Assembly (NCBI GenBank): GCA_004352715.1 | Contig: SCFE01000047.1 | Location: 204,614-268,613 of the forward strand | Length of the DNA: 64,000 nt | Source: Hofstenia miamia | Taxonomy: Eukaryota; Xenacoelomorpha; Acoela | Reading direction: 5' to 3' | In this document: positions 22,511-33,600 of the stretch, piece by piece | How positions within the stretch are numbered: the stretch's first letter is position 1 | How the letters are laid out: every line of letters begins with the position of its first letter | Notes under the pieces: generated by a model | Told to the model about the DNA's origin: nothing | Seen by the model: the letters and a program-made list of their open reading frames with translations, nothing else | Databases searched by the model: none | Position numbers and translations under genes: made by a program

Positions 22511-25500
22511 TTACTTATTTATTTATTTATTAATTTTAACTACTAAGGCGTTAGACTTTAGAGAATAATAAACTCTTGGAATTTGATTTGGAAACAGCCT
22601 TATAAGGTGAGCTTAAGTATAAAATATAAATGGGATGACATAGGTGGGATGACTAAATTGATTCGTGGATGGATGGGATAGAGATGCAGCAGAAAATCTT
22701 TGTCTCATGAGAAGCCATGTAAAAAGATTGATAAGATACACTTTGCTGTCTTTACGACTACCAAGGGTATTAAATATGTGCGTCATATGATGAATTTTAT
22801 TCACTGATTTGACCTCAGGGGTAATTTATTAGATTTGATAGTACTGTCTATACATCTGTGTAACAGAGAGATGATGATAGTTTCCATTTAGGTTTTTTAG
22901 TTGCAAACGAATAAATTTAGAACTATAGACTTCATTGTAAATTTGTTCGGTAGCGATGTTATATTTTTTTTTGTTTATCGCATGGAAATACTCAAAATTT
23001 TTATAGTTAAACTGAGTATTTTTCAAGCATATTTTCGAACCAAATATAACAATTTTTACTTTTTATAATTGCAGGAAACAATTTAAATTTTGAACAAATA
23101 TATATTTGTCATTCATAGCGAATACTAATTAATATTATATTTACCGAGGGGCTATTTTCTAGAAAGATAGTTTTTGTCTTTTGATTTTTATGCTTTAAAA
23201 CACTCATACGCATGCTTAACTTTATGATAAACAAATATTGATACATATTGTTCACATAAATAGGATTTTAAAAAAGTTATCTTATGCTATCACTTGCATG
23301 CCCATGTTCCTCCAATCGTCTCGATCTTGAACTTGAATTCTTTTGCTAAGATTACATGTTTGAGTTTCTCTTAAGAAATAATTGATCACTTTCATTGAGT
23401 TGGTAAGCTACAACCGTAAGTTAAACCAAATATGGAATGAATTTAACAATACTTGTCCTTAAAAACGATTGTCAAACATAGCACTTCCATTTGTGTAGTA
23501 ACTGGTTATACCAATTGGTTGTCATTGACATCTGTTTCAATAAAAACTTTTAATATTTATTGTTTTTAATTAGGTGTTGGAAAAACAACCATTTGTCGAC
23601 AGTATATTGATGGCGTGTACGTGCCAAAAATCCATCCAACAGTTGGGGCATCCTACATGACATCCATGTTGTAAGTTGCCAAGTTGTTTTAACTATAGAT
23701 TTATATGTTACCCAAAGAATCAAGTTACTAGATACATAGAAATATGTAATTTTAGAAACTTGGGTAGCTACAAAATCAAATTAGAAATGTGGGATACTGC
23801 GGGACAAGAGCGTTTTAGATCGATGGTAAGCTTTATACTACATAAATTATTTGTACAAATAATGCTAAGCAACTGAAAATTTGGTTTCTATCTCTCTAAT
23901 TCCGATTATTCCTCAAAAGTTTTTGAAAAACCACTGTTCTTTTCACCTTTTCATGAAGAGAAGAACTAAAGTTTGCACACATAAAATTACCTATCAGAAT
24001 TCAGTTTGCAATGCATGCAAAATAACGTAGATATTTAACGTTAGACACAGTCAAGTTGATTCAGGTGTCTATTTTCCAAGTCACTTCATGCATATATTTT
24101 CGTGGAAATTTGAAAAATATTGTTACAACAATGATATAATACGTCATAGTAAATGATGACGGAGTGAACAGAATTTTTTCATAGGATATGGCTTGGCCAT
24201 ATATNNNNNNNNNNNNNNNNNNNNNNNNNNNNNNNNNNNNNNNNNNNNNNNNNNNNNNNNNNNNNNNNNNNNNNNNNNNNNNNNNNNNNNNNNNNNNNNN
24301 NNNNNNNNNNNNNNNNNNNNNNNNNNNNNNNNNNNNNNNNNNNNNNNNNNNNNNNNNNNNNNNNNNNNNNNNNNNNNNNNNNNNNNNNNNNNNNNNNNNN
24401 NNNNNNNNNNNNNNNNNNNNNNNNNNNNNNNNNNNNNNNNNNNNNNNNNNNNNNNNNNNNNNNNNNNNNNNNNNNNNNNNNNNNNNNNNNNNNNNNNNNN
24501 NNNNNNNNNNNNNNNNNNNNNNNNNNNNNNNNNNNNNNNNNNNNNNNNNNNNNNNNNNNNNNNNNNNNNNNNNNNNNNNNNNNNNNNNNNNNNNNNNNNN
24601 NNNNNNNNNNNNNNNNNNNNNNNNNNNNNNNNNNNNNNNNNNNNNNNNNNNNNNNNNNNNNNNNNNNNNNNNNNNNNNNNNNNNNNNNNNNNNNNNNNNN
24701 NNNNNNNNNNNNNNNNNNNNNNNNNNNNNNNNNNNNNNNNNNNNNNNNNNNNNNNNNNNNNNNNNNNNNNNNNNNNNNNNNNNNNNNNNNNNNNNNNNNN
24801 NNNNNNNNNNNNNNNNNNNNNNNNNNNNNNNNNNNNNNNNNNNNNNNNNNNNNNNNNNNNNNNNNNNNNNNNNNNNNNNNNNNNNNNNNNNNNNNNNNNN
24901 NNNNNNNNNNNNNNNNNNNNNNNNNNNNNNNNNNNNNNNNNNNNNNNNNNNNNNNNNNNNNNNNNNNNNNNNNNNNNNNNNNNNNNNNNNNNNNNNNNNN
25001 NNNNNNNNNNNNNNNNNNNNNNNNNNNNNNNNNNNNNNNNNNNNNNNNNNNNNNNNNNNNNNNNNNNNNNNNNNNNNNNNNNNNNNNNNNNNNNNNNNNN
25101 NNNNNNNNNNNNNNNNNNNNNNNNNNNNNNNNNNNNNNNNNNNNNNNNNNTAGAAAAATAATAGTATATCTCACCATTAATTCATGTTAATGAATCTGAA
25201 TTAAATATATAAAAAAGGTTATCTAAAAAAATACAAAATTGTTATTAATAAATATAGCAATGACGTCACTTATTAATTTGCATATAAGTTTTATTTTTTG
25301 AAAATTTTCTACTAGAATTAATTCGACTTCGTACGTTTTAATTATCAGAATATAAATTTAGTGTATAAAGTTTAAGAATAAAATTCACATAAATTAATTA
25401 ATATTTATTTGTATGTAATTGCATCAATTTTTGCGAACATATTAGAAAGGAGACTTCAATTTATTTTTTTCTACTTCGGCTTACTCATCAGCTCTAAGCA

Positions 25501-28500
25501 AAACATAAAATAGTTTGTTTAGAAATTTTAAACATTTACTTTTACTGTTTTTGATTGATTAATATTTTCTTTGTCATACGAATTATTCCTACTATTTCTA
25601 AGTAAAAAAATATTGCAGGTGTGTAAAACAATAAATCGATTTTTAATGCTTTCAAATTAAAAAATCAGTTTTTTAATCAGTGCTAACAAAAGGTTTAAAA
25701 AATTTAAGAAATTTACAAAAATCTATAGCCAAGTATTATTTTTAAAATATATAAATATTTTGAAAAACACAAGCATAAATATTGCACTGAATTAAAAGTA
25801 GAATTTTTGATAGAAAATGAATAATATTTTAACTTTCGGTTTGGTATACTATTGCTAAACATTTTCATAAGATATCTTTTCAGTACTTTCTGAGCTTACT
25901 CATAATTCAATAGATATTGAGAACATATGTTTTTAATACCTTTGCTACATTTTTAAATGAACATTTAGACACACTAATAGTTGGAAATAAAATTGATCGC
26001 AGCGAGGATAGAACTGTATCAGAAGCAGAGGCTAGAATTCTTGCCAATGGAGTTGGTGCCGATTACATAGAAACATCAGCTCTAACATCTGAAGGTAAAA
26101 TACTTGATGCCTTTTAATTCTAAAAATTTGAACGCCCCATGCAGTAACGTACTTTGCTATAAAATTTCTAGGCAATCAAAGTTGTATTAATTTACTACGC
26201 ATAATATAAAACTTCTAGGCAATAAAAGTTGCATTACTTTATTATACATACCATAAAATTTCTAAGCAATCAAAGTTGCATTAGTTTACTATACATACTA
26301 TATTATATTATCTTAAGAGCACAAGTAGTGTACTTTTCTTTATATCATTAAATTGCTTTTTCCCTACAGATTTTAGTATTAGATTTAACATTCCCCTACT
26401 TAGTCTAATCTAAAGATATCAATGTATTCGCAACTTTATAATTAAAAATTAACTGAATGCTGTAAGTAATGTATTACATTAATAAATCTTGATTTTACAG
26501 AGTAACTATATAATGTCCTCACAAGAAATGTCATTTTAATATATATATANNNNNNNNNNNNNNNNNNNNNNNNNNNNNNNNNNNNNNNNNNNNNNNNNNN
26601 NNNNNNNNNNNNNNNNNNNNNNNNNNNNNNNNNNNNNNNNNNNNNNNNNNNNNNNNNNNNNNNNNNNNNNNNNNNNNNNNNNNNNNNNNNNNNNNNNNNN
26701 NNNNNNNNNNNNNNNNNNNNNNNNNNNNNNNNNNNNNNNNNNNNNNNNNNNNNNNNNNNNNNNNNNNNNNNNNNNNNNNNNNNNNNNNNNNNNNNNNNNN
26801 NNNNNNNNNNNNNNNNNNNNNNNNNNNNNNNNNNNNNTATGTAATTGCATCAATTTTTGCGAACATATTAGAAAGGAGACTTCAATTTATTTTTTTCTAC
26901 TTTGGCTTACTCATCAACTCTAAGCAAAACATAAAATAGTTTGTTTAGAAATTTTAAACATTTACTTTTACTGTTTTTGATTGATTATTATTTTCTTTGT
27001 CATACGAATTATTCCTACTATTTCTAAGTAAAAACATATTGCAGGTGTGTAAAACAATAAATCGATTTTTAATGCTTTCAAATTAAAAAATCAGTTTTTT
27101 AATCAGTGCTAAAAAAAGGTTTAAAAAATTTAAGAAATTTACAAAAATCTATAGCCAAGTATTATTTTTGAAATATGTAAATATTTTGAAAAACACAAGC
27201 ATAAATATTGCACTGAATGAAAAGTAGAATTTTTGATAGAAAAATGAATAATATTTTAGGTTTCGGTTTGATATACTATTGCTAAACATTTTTATAAGAT
27301 ATGTTCTAAGCTTCCTCATATTTTAATAGATATTGAGAACATATGTTTTTAATACATTTGCTACATTTTAAATGAGCATTTAGACACACTAATAGTTGGA
27401 AATAAAATTGATCGCAGCGAGGATAGAACTGTATCAGAAGCAGAGGCTAGAATTCTTGCCAATGGAGTTGGTGCCGATTACATAGAGACAGGCTCTAACA
27501 TCTGAAGGTAAAATACTTGATGCCTTTAATTCTAAAAATTTGAACGCCCCATGCGGTAACGTACTTTGCTATAGATAAGATAAGATAAGATAATCTATAT
27601 TCATTTGAATTTTTTAACAATATTTTACTGATATTTCAAATGAATAGCGTCATTAACTACTATGTACAAAAAATGAATAATAACAAAAATGAAATAGNNN
27701 NNNNNNNNNNNNNNNNNNNNNNNNNNNNNNNNNNNNNNNNNNNNNNNNNNNNNNNNNNNNNNNNNNNNNNNNNNNNNNNNNNNNNNNNNNNNNNNNNNNN
27801 NNNNNNNNNNNNNNNNNNNNNNNNNNNNNNNNNNNNNNNNNNNNNNNNNNNNNNNNNNNNNNNNNNNNNNNNNNNNNNNNNNNNNNNNNNNNNNNNNNNN
27901 NNNNNNNNNNNNNNNNNNNNNNNNNNNNNNNNNNNNNNNNNNNNNNNNNNNNNNNNNNNNNNNNNNNNNNNNNNNNNNNNNNNNNNNNNNNNNNNAAAAA
28001 ATGAATAATAACAAAAATGAAATAGAAATAATTTCTAGGCAATCAAAGTTGTATTATTTTACAGCACATACTATAACATTTTAGGCAATCAAAGTTGTAT
28101 TACTTTACTACACATACTAACATTCATAAAAGTCCTAGGATTAATTTCATTGGATTAGAGCATAATAAGCCTAAGACAGAAAGTACACTAAAAATGTCTA
28201 CGAATCACTGAAAACAAAATGCTATACAAACCAAATAGGTGCTTGCATACGAGTTTTTCAATAGAAGTTGTTAGTCTAAGTTATGTGTGCTACAGTAAGA
28301 TTTTTTAATTAGGGATTTCAAAAAAATCACTAAAATTTCAGTGAATTTTAGAAATTGCTATTTCATGTAAGGTCCCACTAAATTGGAAAAACTAAATATT
28401 ACAAGACGTTATTTCAGATAGCAATTAAACTTCTAGCAACAATGAGAAAATATGATAGGGCAGCCGTTTATCCACCTTGGAGTGTTAAAGGTTCTACAGA

Positions 28501-29341
28501 ACCGATTATCCAGTCAGGCTCGTAGCCAGCATCATCATTTAAGGGGTGGACACGCATTCAGGAGAGATGGATGAGAATTTCAACCTTCTTTAAATTATAA
28601 ACTAAAATTTTACCAAGACTACACCATTTTAGTTTTACGTTGCACGCATTGGCGTGACAAATAGCGGGGCGACGGCCCGAGAAAATTTTTGAAAATATAC
28701 ACAAAATAGAAATGCATTTCACTGCATTGTTGGGAGGAAATTTACAACAATTGAATTAACAAATTTTATTTTTACATGCTGATTTCGTTATCAAGGAGGG
28801 ACTGTCTTGAACTTCCCCAAACCCCCTGTGACCGCGGACCTGTATCCAGTAAAGACGTTTTATATTAATCTCTTATTTATTTTTCTATTGCCCTGTCAGT
28901 GTATCTTATGTTTTATCTGCTGAAACATGCTCTAGTATGCGAGGTCATGACTGATATTATATTATTTAAATTATGTATATTTAATGTTCCAAAATCATAG
29001 ACTGAATTACGTAGTCTTTTTTGAAAATAATTAAAAATTGTGTTATGAGATGTATTTGGTAATTTTTCTGTATCCTGAGAAATCAAAAGAAATTTTATTT
29101 AAATTACCACTGGTACTAATTTCAATGTTTACTCATGCAATTCGCGTGTGATCACAGTTTATATGTTAAAAATATTGATTGTATATTAATAATATTGTTG
29201 CTAGGCATCACCGAAGCATTTCAAATGATTGGCCGGCATCTTGTAAACAAAGCAGAAAACAAAAATTATAGACGGCAAAGAGACAAAGGCGTCAATTTAG
29301 AGAAACCTGCCAGAAGAAAAAAGAAGTGCTTATTCTTTTAG
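18595..29341 (+). CDS. Rab-family small GTPase gene (gene span, at least five exons)
   Basis: The gene encodes a Rab-type GTPase, a membrane-traffic switch. The exons are 1 (18595-18655 or its copy 20636-20696), 2 (23574-23670), 3 (23756-23825), a missing exon, then 25969-26094 and 29205-29341. Visible G-domain motifs are P-loop G-S-P-G-V-G-K-T (split by intron 1), switch I region H-P-T-V-G-A-S-Y, switch II W-D-T-A-G-Q-E-R-F, G-N-K-I-D and E-T-S-A-L. The C-terminus is basic and ends K-K-C-L-F-F, a CaaX-like prenylation site. Splice phases match wherever neighbouring exons are visible. About 40 residues between switch II and N-K-I-D are missing, probably in the gap at 24205-25150. The T-V-G-A-S-Y region resembles the Rab5/21/22 group, but I cannot fix the orthology. 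It converges on AK9, whose stop is 1.08 kb away. Confidence 0.85.
19668..21708. repeat. Copy 2 of the Rab 5' region
   Basis: Counterpart of 17626-19666. It ends at a (TA)n tract before the small gap. Because it is contiguous with intron 1 and the exon 2 side, this copy is the better candidate for the working 5' end. Confidence 0.85.
20636..20696 (+). CDS. Rab exon 1, copy 2
   Basis: Same 61-nt exon, intact start, frame and donor as copy 1. Confidence 0.75.
21725..21745. other. Assembly gap, 21 N
   Basis: Lies between a (TA)n tract and the left inverted repeat of a Tc1/mariner-type element, so it removes that element's outer left end. Confidence 0.99.
21746..22477 (+). mobile_element. Internally deleted Tc1/mariner-type element with long inverted repeats
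   Basis: The left arm (about 21747-21890) and right arm (about 22315-22450) are inverted repeats of roughly 140 bp with few differences. The right tip is ...GCAACACCCTG followed by TA within a (TA)n tract, which fits TA target choice. Between the arms is a short ORF with a transposase N-terminal domain. The rest of the transposase is absent. It lies in Rab intron 1. Confidence 0.75.
22087..22254 (+). pseudogene. Transposase N-terminal DNA-binding fragment (55 residues)
   Basis: ATG at 22087, TAA at 22252. It starts M-Q-L-S-K-E-Q-R-V-F-V-V-T-K and contains R-P-Y-P-T-K-T-T-I. This is the helix-turn-helix start of a mariner-like transposase family common in arthropods (I recall it as DUF4817; unverified). 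The catalytic domain is missing. The catalytic C-terminal fragments at 43861 and 47384 look like the other half of the same family. Confidence 0.6.
22478..22510. repeat. (TA)n microsatellite
   Basis: A TA-dinucleotide run flanks the transposon's right end and grades into TTTA repeats. Confidence 0.9.
22511..23284. other. Rab intron 1, no gene seen
   Basis: AT-rich intron sequence without recognisable features. Confidence 0.5.
23285..23389 (-). pseudogene. Probable LINE reverse-transcriptase C-terminal remnant
   Basis: An open minus-strand stretch of about 34 codons ends ...V-Q-D-R-D-D-W-R-N-M-G-M-Q-V-I-A then a stop. A D-R-x-x-W-R element just before the stop is common at the end of non-LTR retrotransposon ORF2 proteins. 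It is too short for a family call. Confidence 0.4.
23574..23670 (+). CDS. Rab exon 2
   Basis: 97 nt between TTAG and GTAAGT (phase 1 to 2). Completes the P-loop (V-G-K-T-T) and carries switch I region H-P-T-V-G-A-S-Y-M-T. Confidence 0.9.
23756..23825 (+). CDS. Rab exon 3
   Basis: 70 nt between TTTTAG and GTAAGC (phase 2 to 0). Carries I-K-L-E-M-W-D-T-A-G-Q-E-R-F-R-S-M, the G3/switch II motif. Confidence 0.9.
24185..24204 (+). CDS. Possible start of the missing Rab exon, cut by the gap
   Basis: TTTTTTCATAG is a fair acceptor, and the phase-0 frame after it reads D-M-A-W-P-Y, roughly where A-P-x-Y-Y-R is expected in Rabs. Only 20 bases precede the gap, so this is tentative. Confidence 0.3.
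24205..25150. other. Assembly gap, 946 N
   Basis: Likely hides the Rab exon coding for the part between switch II and N-K-I-D. Confidence 0.99.
25151..25968. other. Rab intron sequence
   Basis: Very AT-rich. Its right part (from about 25415) recurs at 26838-27383. No gene seen. Confidence 0.6.
25969..26094 (+). CDS. Rab exon 4 (intact copy)
   Basis: 126 nt between ATTTAG and GTAAAA (phase 1 to 1). Encodes T-L-I-V-G-N-K-I-D and Y-I-E-T-S-A-L-T-S-E, the G4 and G5 guanine-binding motifs. Confidence 0.9.
26155..26300. repeat. Minisatellite, about 50-60-bp unit, three copies
   Basis: Three imperfect units share TTTCTAGGCAATCAAAGTTG followed by a TTACTA-rich half. Two more units lie at 28027-28130. 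Confidence 0.7.
26550..26837. other. Assembly gap, 288 N
   Basis: Lies between the two copies of the Rab exon 4 region. Confidence 0.99.
27384..27507 (+). pseudogene. Rab exon 4, frameshifted second copy
   Basis: Same exon as 25969-26094 but 124 nt long. Two bases are missing in the E-T-S-A-L codons (ACATCAGCTCT became ACAGGCTCT), which shifts the frame and gives a stop at once. The surrounding introns (26838-27580 against 25415-26160) differ by a few percent. It is an allelic or duplicated copy and not usable as it stands. Confidence 0.8.
27698..27995. other. Assembly gap, 298 N, with identical flanks
   Basis: The 30 bases before and after the gap are the same (AATGAATAATAACAAAAATG core), so the true gap may be zero or negative. 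Confidence 0.95.
28027..28130. repeat. Minisatellite, two further units
   Basis: Same TTCTAGGCAATCAAAGTTG unit as at 26155-26300. Confidence 0.65.
28131..29204. other. Rab last intron
   Basis: No gene seen. The part from 28384 recurs, diverged, at 3169-4034. Confidence 0.6.
29205..29341 (+). CDS. Rab last exon
   Basis: 137 nt after the acceptor TTGCTAG (phase 1), to TAG at 29339-29341. Encodes I-T-E-A-F-Q-M-I-G-R-H-L, a basic linker and K-K-C-L-F-F at the C-terminus. The single Cys four residues from the end is a CaaX-type site rather than the commoner Rab CC or CxC ending. Confidence 0.9.
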
Positions 29342-29429
29342 AAAAACTACGATCATTATATTTCAGCATACACAAGAAAATTATTTTAAATTTTGAAAAT
29401 ACAAGATATTCTTACATTTTTTCAAATTA

Positions 29430-29435
29430 AATAAA
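29430..29435 (+). terminator. Rab polyadenylation signal AATAAA
   Basis: AATAAA 89 bases after the Rab stop codon. Confidence 0.6.
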
Positions 29436-29578
29436 CATAGACAAACTGTATTTGTAATGAACTAGATGACAAAATTGATACTATCAAGTTAAATTTTGTA
29501 ATACTCTCAGCTACACTCAGCAGCAAACTATTAGTATTAGCTACAAAAGGACAAAGATTCAAAAACACAATGTAAAGA

Positions 29579-29975
29579 ATGGTAGCAAACCCCGGAAGAT
29601 ATGGATATCTAAAGCAACGAAAGAATGCATTAGAAAAAAACATAAACCCTAGTCAAATTTTGGTCAATAGAACGAAAGTCAACTATAATAATTATAAAGC
29701 ATTAAGAAAGAAAGCCTTAACAAATTGCAATTTTGATGTACAAGCATTTTTAGAAAAATCTTTTAATGAAAAAATTCTGTTAATCAAAAGTGGTCATTCA
29801 TTTAGAATTTTTTAAATTTTAAAGAAGGAAATGAGATTCCTTATATAGTAAATGATGATGGTGAATATATTACAAATGACAAAGAAATCAGTAATATTTT
29901 AAATGAAAGATTTGTGAAACTAGGAATGAATAATAATCAAAATACAAACTTTAAAAGCTTTCAATTTCATTTCTC
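29579..29975 (+). pseudogene. Possible LINE remnant upstream of a reverse-transcriptase domain
   Basis: An open frame to 29815 continues after a shift into I-P-Y-I-V-N-D-D-G-E-Y-I-T-N and I-S-N-I-L-N-E-R-F. This resembles the N-D-x-G-x-x-x-T-D...I-A-N-x-F-N-x-x-F segment just before the reverse-transcriptase domain of LINEs. No reverse-transcriptase core is present. Confidence 0.4.
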
Positions 29976-30365
29976 CTAGAGCGTTAGGAATGCTTTTAAA
30001 TATATTTGCGTGTAGCTTTATAAAAATTTGGGACCACAATCTCGTTACTTAAAAATTAACTCAGTGGTATAATTCTTACTTCACATACAGTCGATCCCAA
30101 TTCCTAAAATGCAGTTTAAAAATAGAAACAAATATAATTCTCTAAACTGCGATCTAAGATGGATAAAGTGTATTTCCAAAAAAGATGTACAAAAACTAAC
30201 AGTAATATTTTTATTTCTGAATTTACGGAATAATATTTTGTTTCAATATTTGAATGCTTTGTACAATAATATGACCTTGTCAGTAACTGTGCTTTTCTAG
30301 TAGGGCTTGGCTGTGTAGTGTGTACTATTTACTTAAGAATTTTATCTAGAAAATACATGAGAAAC

Positions 30366-30371
30366 TTTATT
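30366..30371 (-). terminator. AK9 polyadenylation signal AATAAA
   Basis: The minus strand reads GCAATAAAGT 50 bases past the AK9 stop. Confidence 0.7.
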
Positions 30372-30420
30372 GCGAAATCACTATAAACATTTATCAACAA
30401 TTTACAATAATTTACAATAT

Positions 30421-30632
30421 TTACGAAATCCAATTGAACGTGGGCGTGGACTCCTTCAGTTGAAGGAATGAAGACATCTTATTATCAAAATCGAGAGGCC
30501 GATCCGGGGGAGATCGGTAGTTGATTGTCATGTTGTTACTAAGATAGTCGATGAGTTCACATTGGTTTTCAAACTGACGAAGTTTGTTCTTGTATTTCTT
30601 CCTGCGATATTCCGAACTGTTGGGGTTGTGAG
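30421..30632 (-). CDS. AK9: AK9 exon 36 (last)
   Basis: Phase 1 acceptor TTGTTTAG, 212 nt, stop TAA at 30421-30423. Basic then C-E-L-I-D-Y-L segment, ending N-W-I-S. Confidence 0.9.
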
Positions 30633-33600
30633 CTAAACAAGAAACCCAAATGTTTTCAAAAAGAAATGATATCGTTGTCCATTTATAAAAGTGTTCACTT
30701 TATCACGTGAATGGGTATATGCACAGTAACCAAACATGTATTAATTGTTTAACCCTTTCGAGTCTAACGGGAACTATAGTTCCCGCTAATGTTTACATGA
30801 GCCTAACGGGAACCATTAATCCCTATATCCCAAGTGAAAAGTCTAATGGGATACATAGGTCCCACCATTATTATGAAAGAAGCTTTTTATAAAATCATAA
30901 AAAAGTCATCTGAGGTTTTAAATATAGCCTACTAAATATGCATCATACAGTTTTTATAATAAAAATTAAATTACCTAGGTTCAGACTTGAAAGGGTTAAA
31001 TCTATAAAACTTGCAGTGACTGGAAAATTTAAAATTTAATCTAAGAGATATCCCTCAAAGACTCTAGATCAAAATGACATACGAAAATTCAAGTAAATTC
31101 CTTGCAAATCGTTTAGGAAAAGTTCTAGCAAATAGAATACATATAATTGAAGTTTAATTTAAAGTAATGGTTTAAATTTAGAATCAACTTTTTGAAAGTG
31201 AATTAGCAGGCTTAAAGTATGAAATTAATTCTATATGGAATTTGAAATTTAAAGAATTTGACTGCAGAATATATAAGTGAACGACAAAACCTTTCAAATG
31301 AAATGCGACGTAAAGAAGAGCAGAGCGTGATGGTGAGACGAACGGGAATTTTGGCTTAACGTTGCCTGCTGCAACCATCGCCTTTATAATGGCAGTAGCA
31401 GCTGTTTGCTCAAGATAACCTAACATTGGTAGGCTTCCAACTGCTAGTGGCCGTCTTTTCGGTGGAAGCTTTTTAGGCAATACGGCGGAAAAGTATTTCT
31501 CAGGCAGTCTAAAAATATATAATCGAAGAGCGTTTATACATTTAATCAAGAAAATTTATTTAAATACTTTTGCAGCTTGAAATAAATTACAATATTGAGC
31601 AATATTGCAATCAGTTTTCTACAACAATTTCCATACCTCATAAACTTGCTAAGTGCATTTTCAGAAGCAAAGCAGTACAAGCGGTCTTTATACTCCGCTA
31701 CCAAGTTGTCACAATCTCCAGCAACAATTGCTTCATATCTAAATTACACTTTAATTACAGATTGTCATTATAAAGTTGTTAAAATAAAGTGGATTTTAAT
31801 GTTTCATTGCAAGTAGAAATAGGTTGTGTCAAACAGGGAATTTTGTGTTCGTTTTGATTTGAGAAGTGCTTACTAAATGAAGTAATGGTGTTCACTCACA
31901 AGCCAAACTATATTTATATATTAACGCGTATTGCTCTGTAATCAGACTTGTTAATGAGCCAACATTTCCAAGCTCGGCTCGTTTAAATTTTGTGTAAGTT
32001 CGGCTCGGCTCGCCACATAAAATCTTTGAATGAGGCTCGTTTTAGCTCGGTATTTTTTTAAAAATATTGTGCTCAAAGAATTTTTTACATAGCTCTTCCT
32101 ATTATTTAATAAACATTTCTTAAATAAGATTATAGGAAAGGCATACTGACTGCAAAAAATAAGAAAAATCTCCATAATCAAATTAACAAGCAGAACTATA
32201 AACTTGCTTTGCCTAAAATAGGCTCGTTTTGGGCTCGTTGTATATCAAATACTGTGCTCAAGCTCGGCTCGGCTCGGCTCGTTAGAAGTTCGGCTCGTTG
32301 ACAAGGCTGTCTGTAATACTTCCTCCCCATTGCACACTGCCGTTAAGTTAATCTTAAGTAAAACCTTAACGACAAAGTGCGACCCCATTTTTTATGTTAA
32401 GGTTAACATCAACCCGAACATTAACGGTTTTTTGAGGTAAAGTTAAAGTTACCTGGCCTTATAGGGTACATTGTGACCTTTCTGAAACAAAAACATGATT
32501 TATTACTATAACGCAATGGTTCCGCATCAAGCGGTATATTTAAATAACTAAATTTCACAAATGGGGCGCAGAAAATAATAGGGCATAAACCTGTCCCCAA
32601 CTTCCCATTTGAAGTGAATGACAGAATCGAAATTTTTCATTTTTTATTATGAATAAAATTTTGATTTGCTGTTTCAAAAGATTTTATTCAATGTTCCTTC
32701 ATTTTATGTTTATGGCAGAGTCCGGGTAGAATAAACCTGGGCAGAGCAGGATAAAATTGTGATCCCGTAAAGTCCGGATAAAATCTATATTAGAAATTGA
32801 AGATTGCTGTCGTCATTCCTACGACTAGTGTACCCAGTGAAAAATTTGTTTTCGTCAAACAGTCTTATCATCTGTAATAGAAAAACTTTTTTTGAAACGC
32901 GTTTCTTCGTTTAAAATTCTTCATAAGCAGGCATGATTGGCAATGGCGGCCAATTTTTTTACAAGTAATGTTCGTTGGGGAAATATTTGAACACAACATA
33001 TTATTTTAGTTTAACGAGATTGCACTACATTGTGTTATTTCATTTATTGATGTTCATAAGTTAATTAATAAGTGGATGTGCTGATTAAAACTTTGTAGAT
33101 TGCGTGCGGATGAAGCTAAAATACTGCGGGTTGACTTACTAATGACACATGCCTGCAGAAGAAATTTTATGTGATAAATATGAGAAGTTACAACTCCAGA
33201 AATATGAAAGCAGCTAATCTGGATAAATTCGGACAGGATAGAATAAATCCAAATCCGGACAGGGCACAATAAGTTTTTTTATCAAAATCAGCCCTACTTC
33301 TAAGTATCTTATGTAAATATCCAACAAGGAGTTAATAAAAAACTAGATTTCAAAGGCCAAAAACAAAATGCAAAATATTCAATTTGATGTTAAAATTCCT
33401 TAGTTAATTCTTGAGTGCGATCAAAAGACGATAAATTTAGACGATTTTTTCATGTCAAGCCCGAAGCAACGTGCAGCAAATGTCATAAGCACAAAAATAG
33501 CAGCTAAATGAGACTAAAATCATCCTTAATTAATCTTCTATTTTGAAGTTGCAAATACGTCATCAATTCTTCTGATGCGAGTCGAGGCATCAATGGCATG

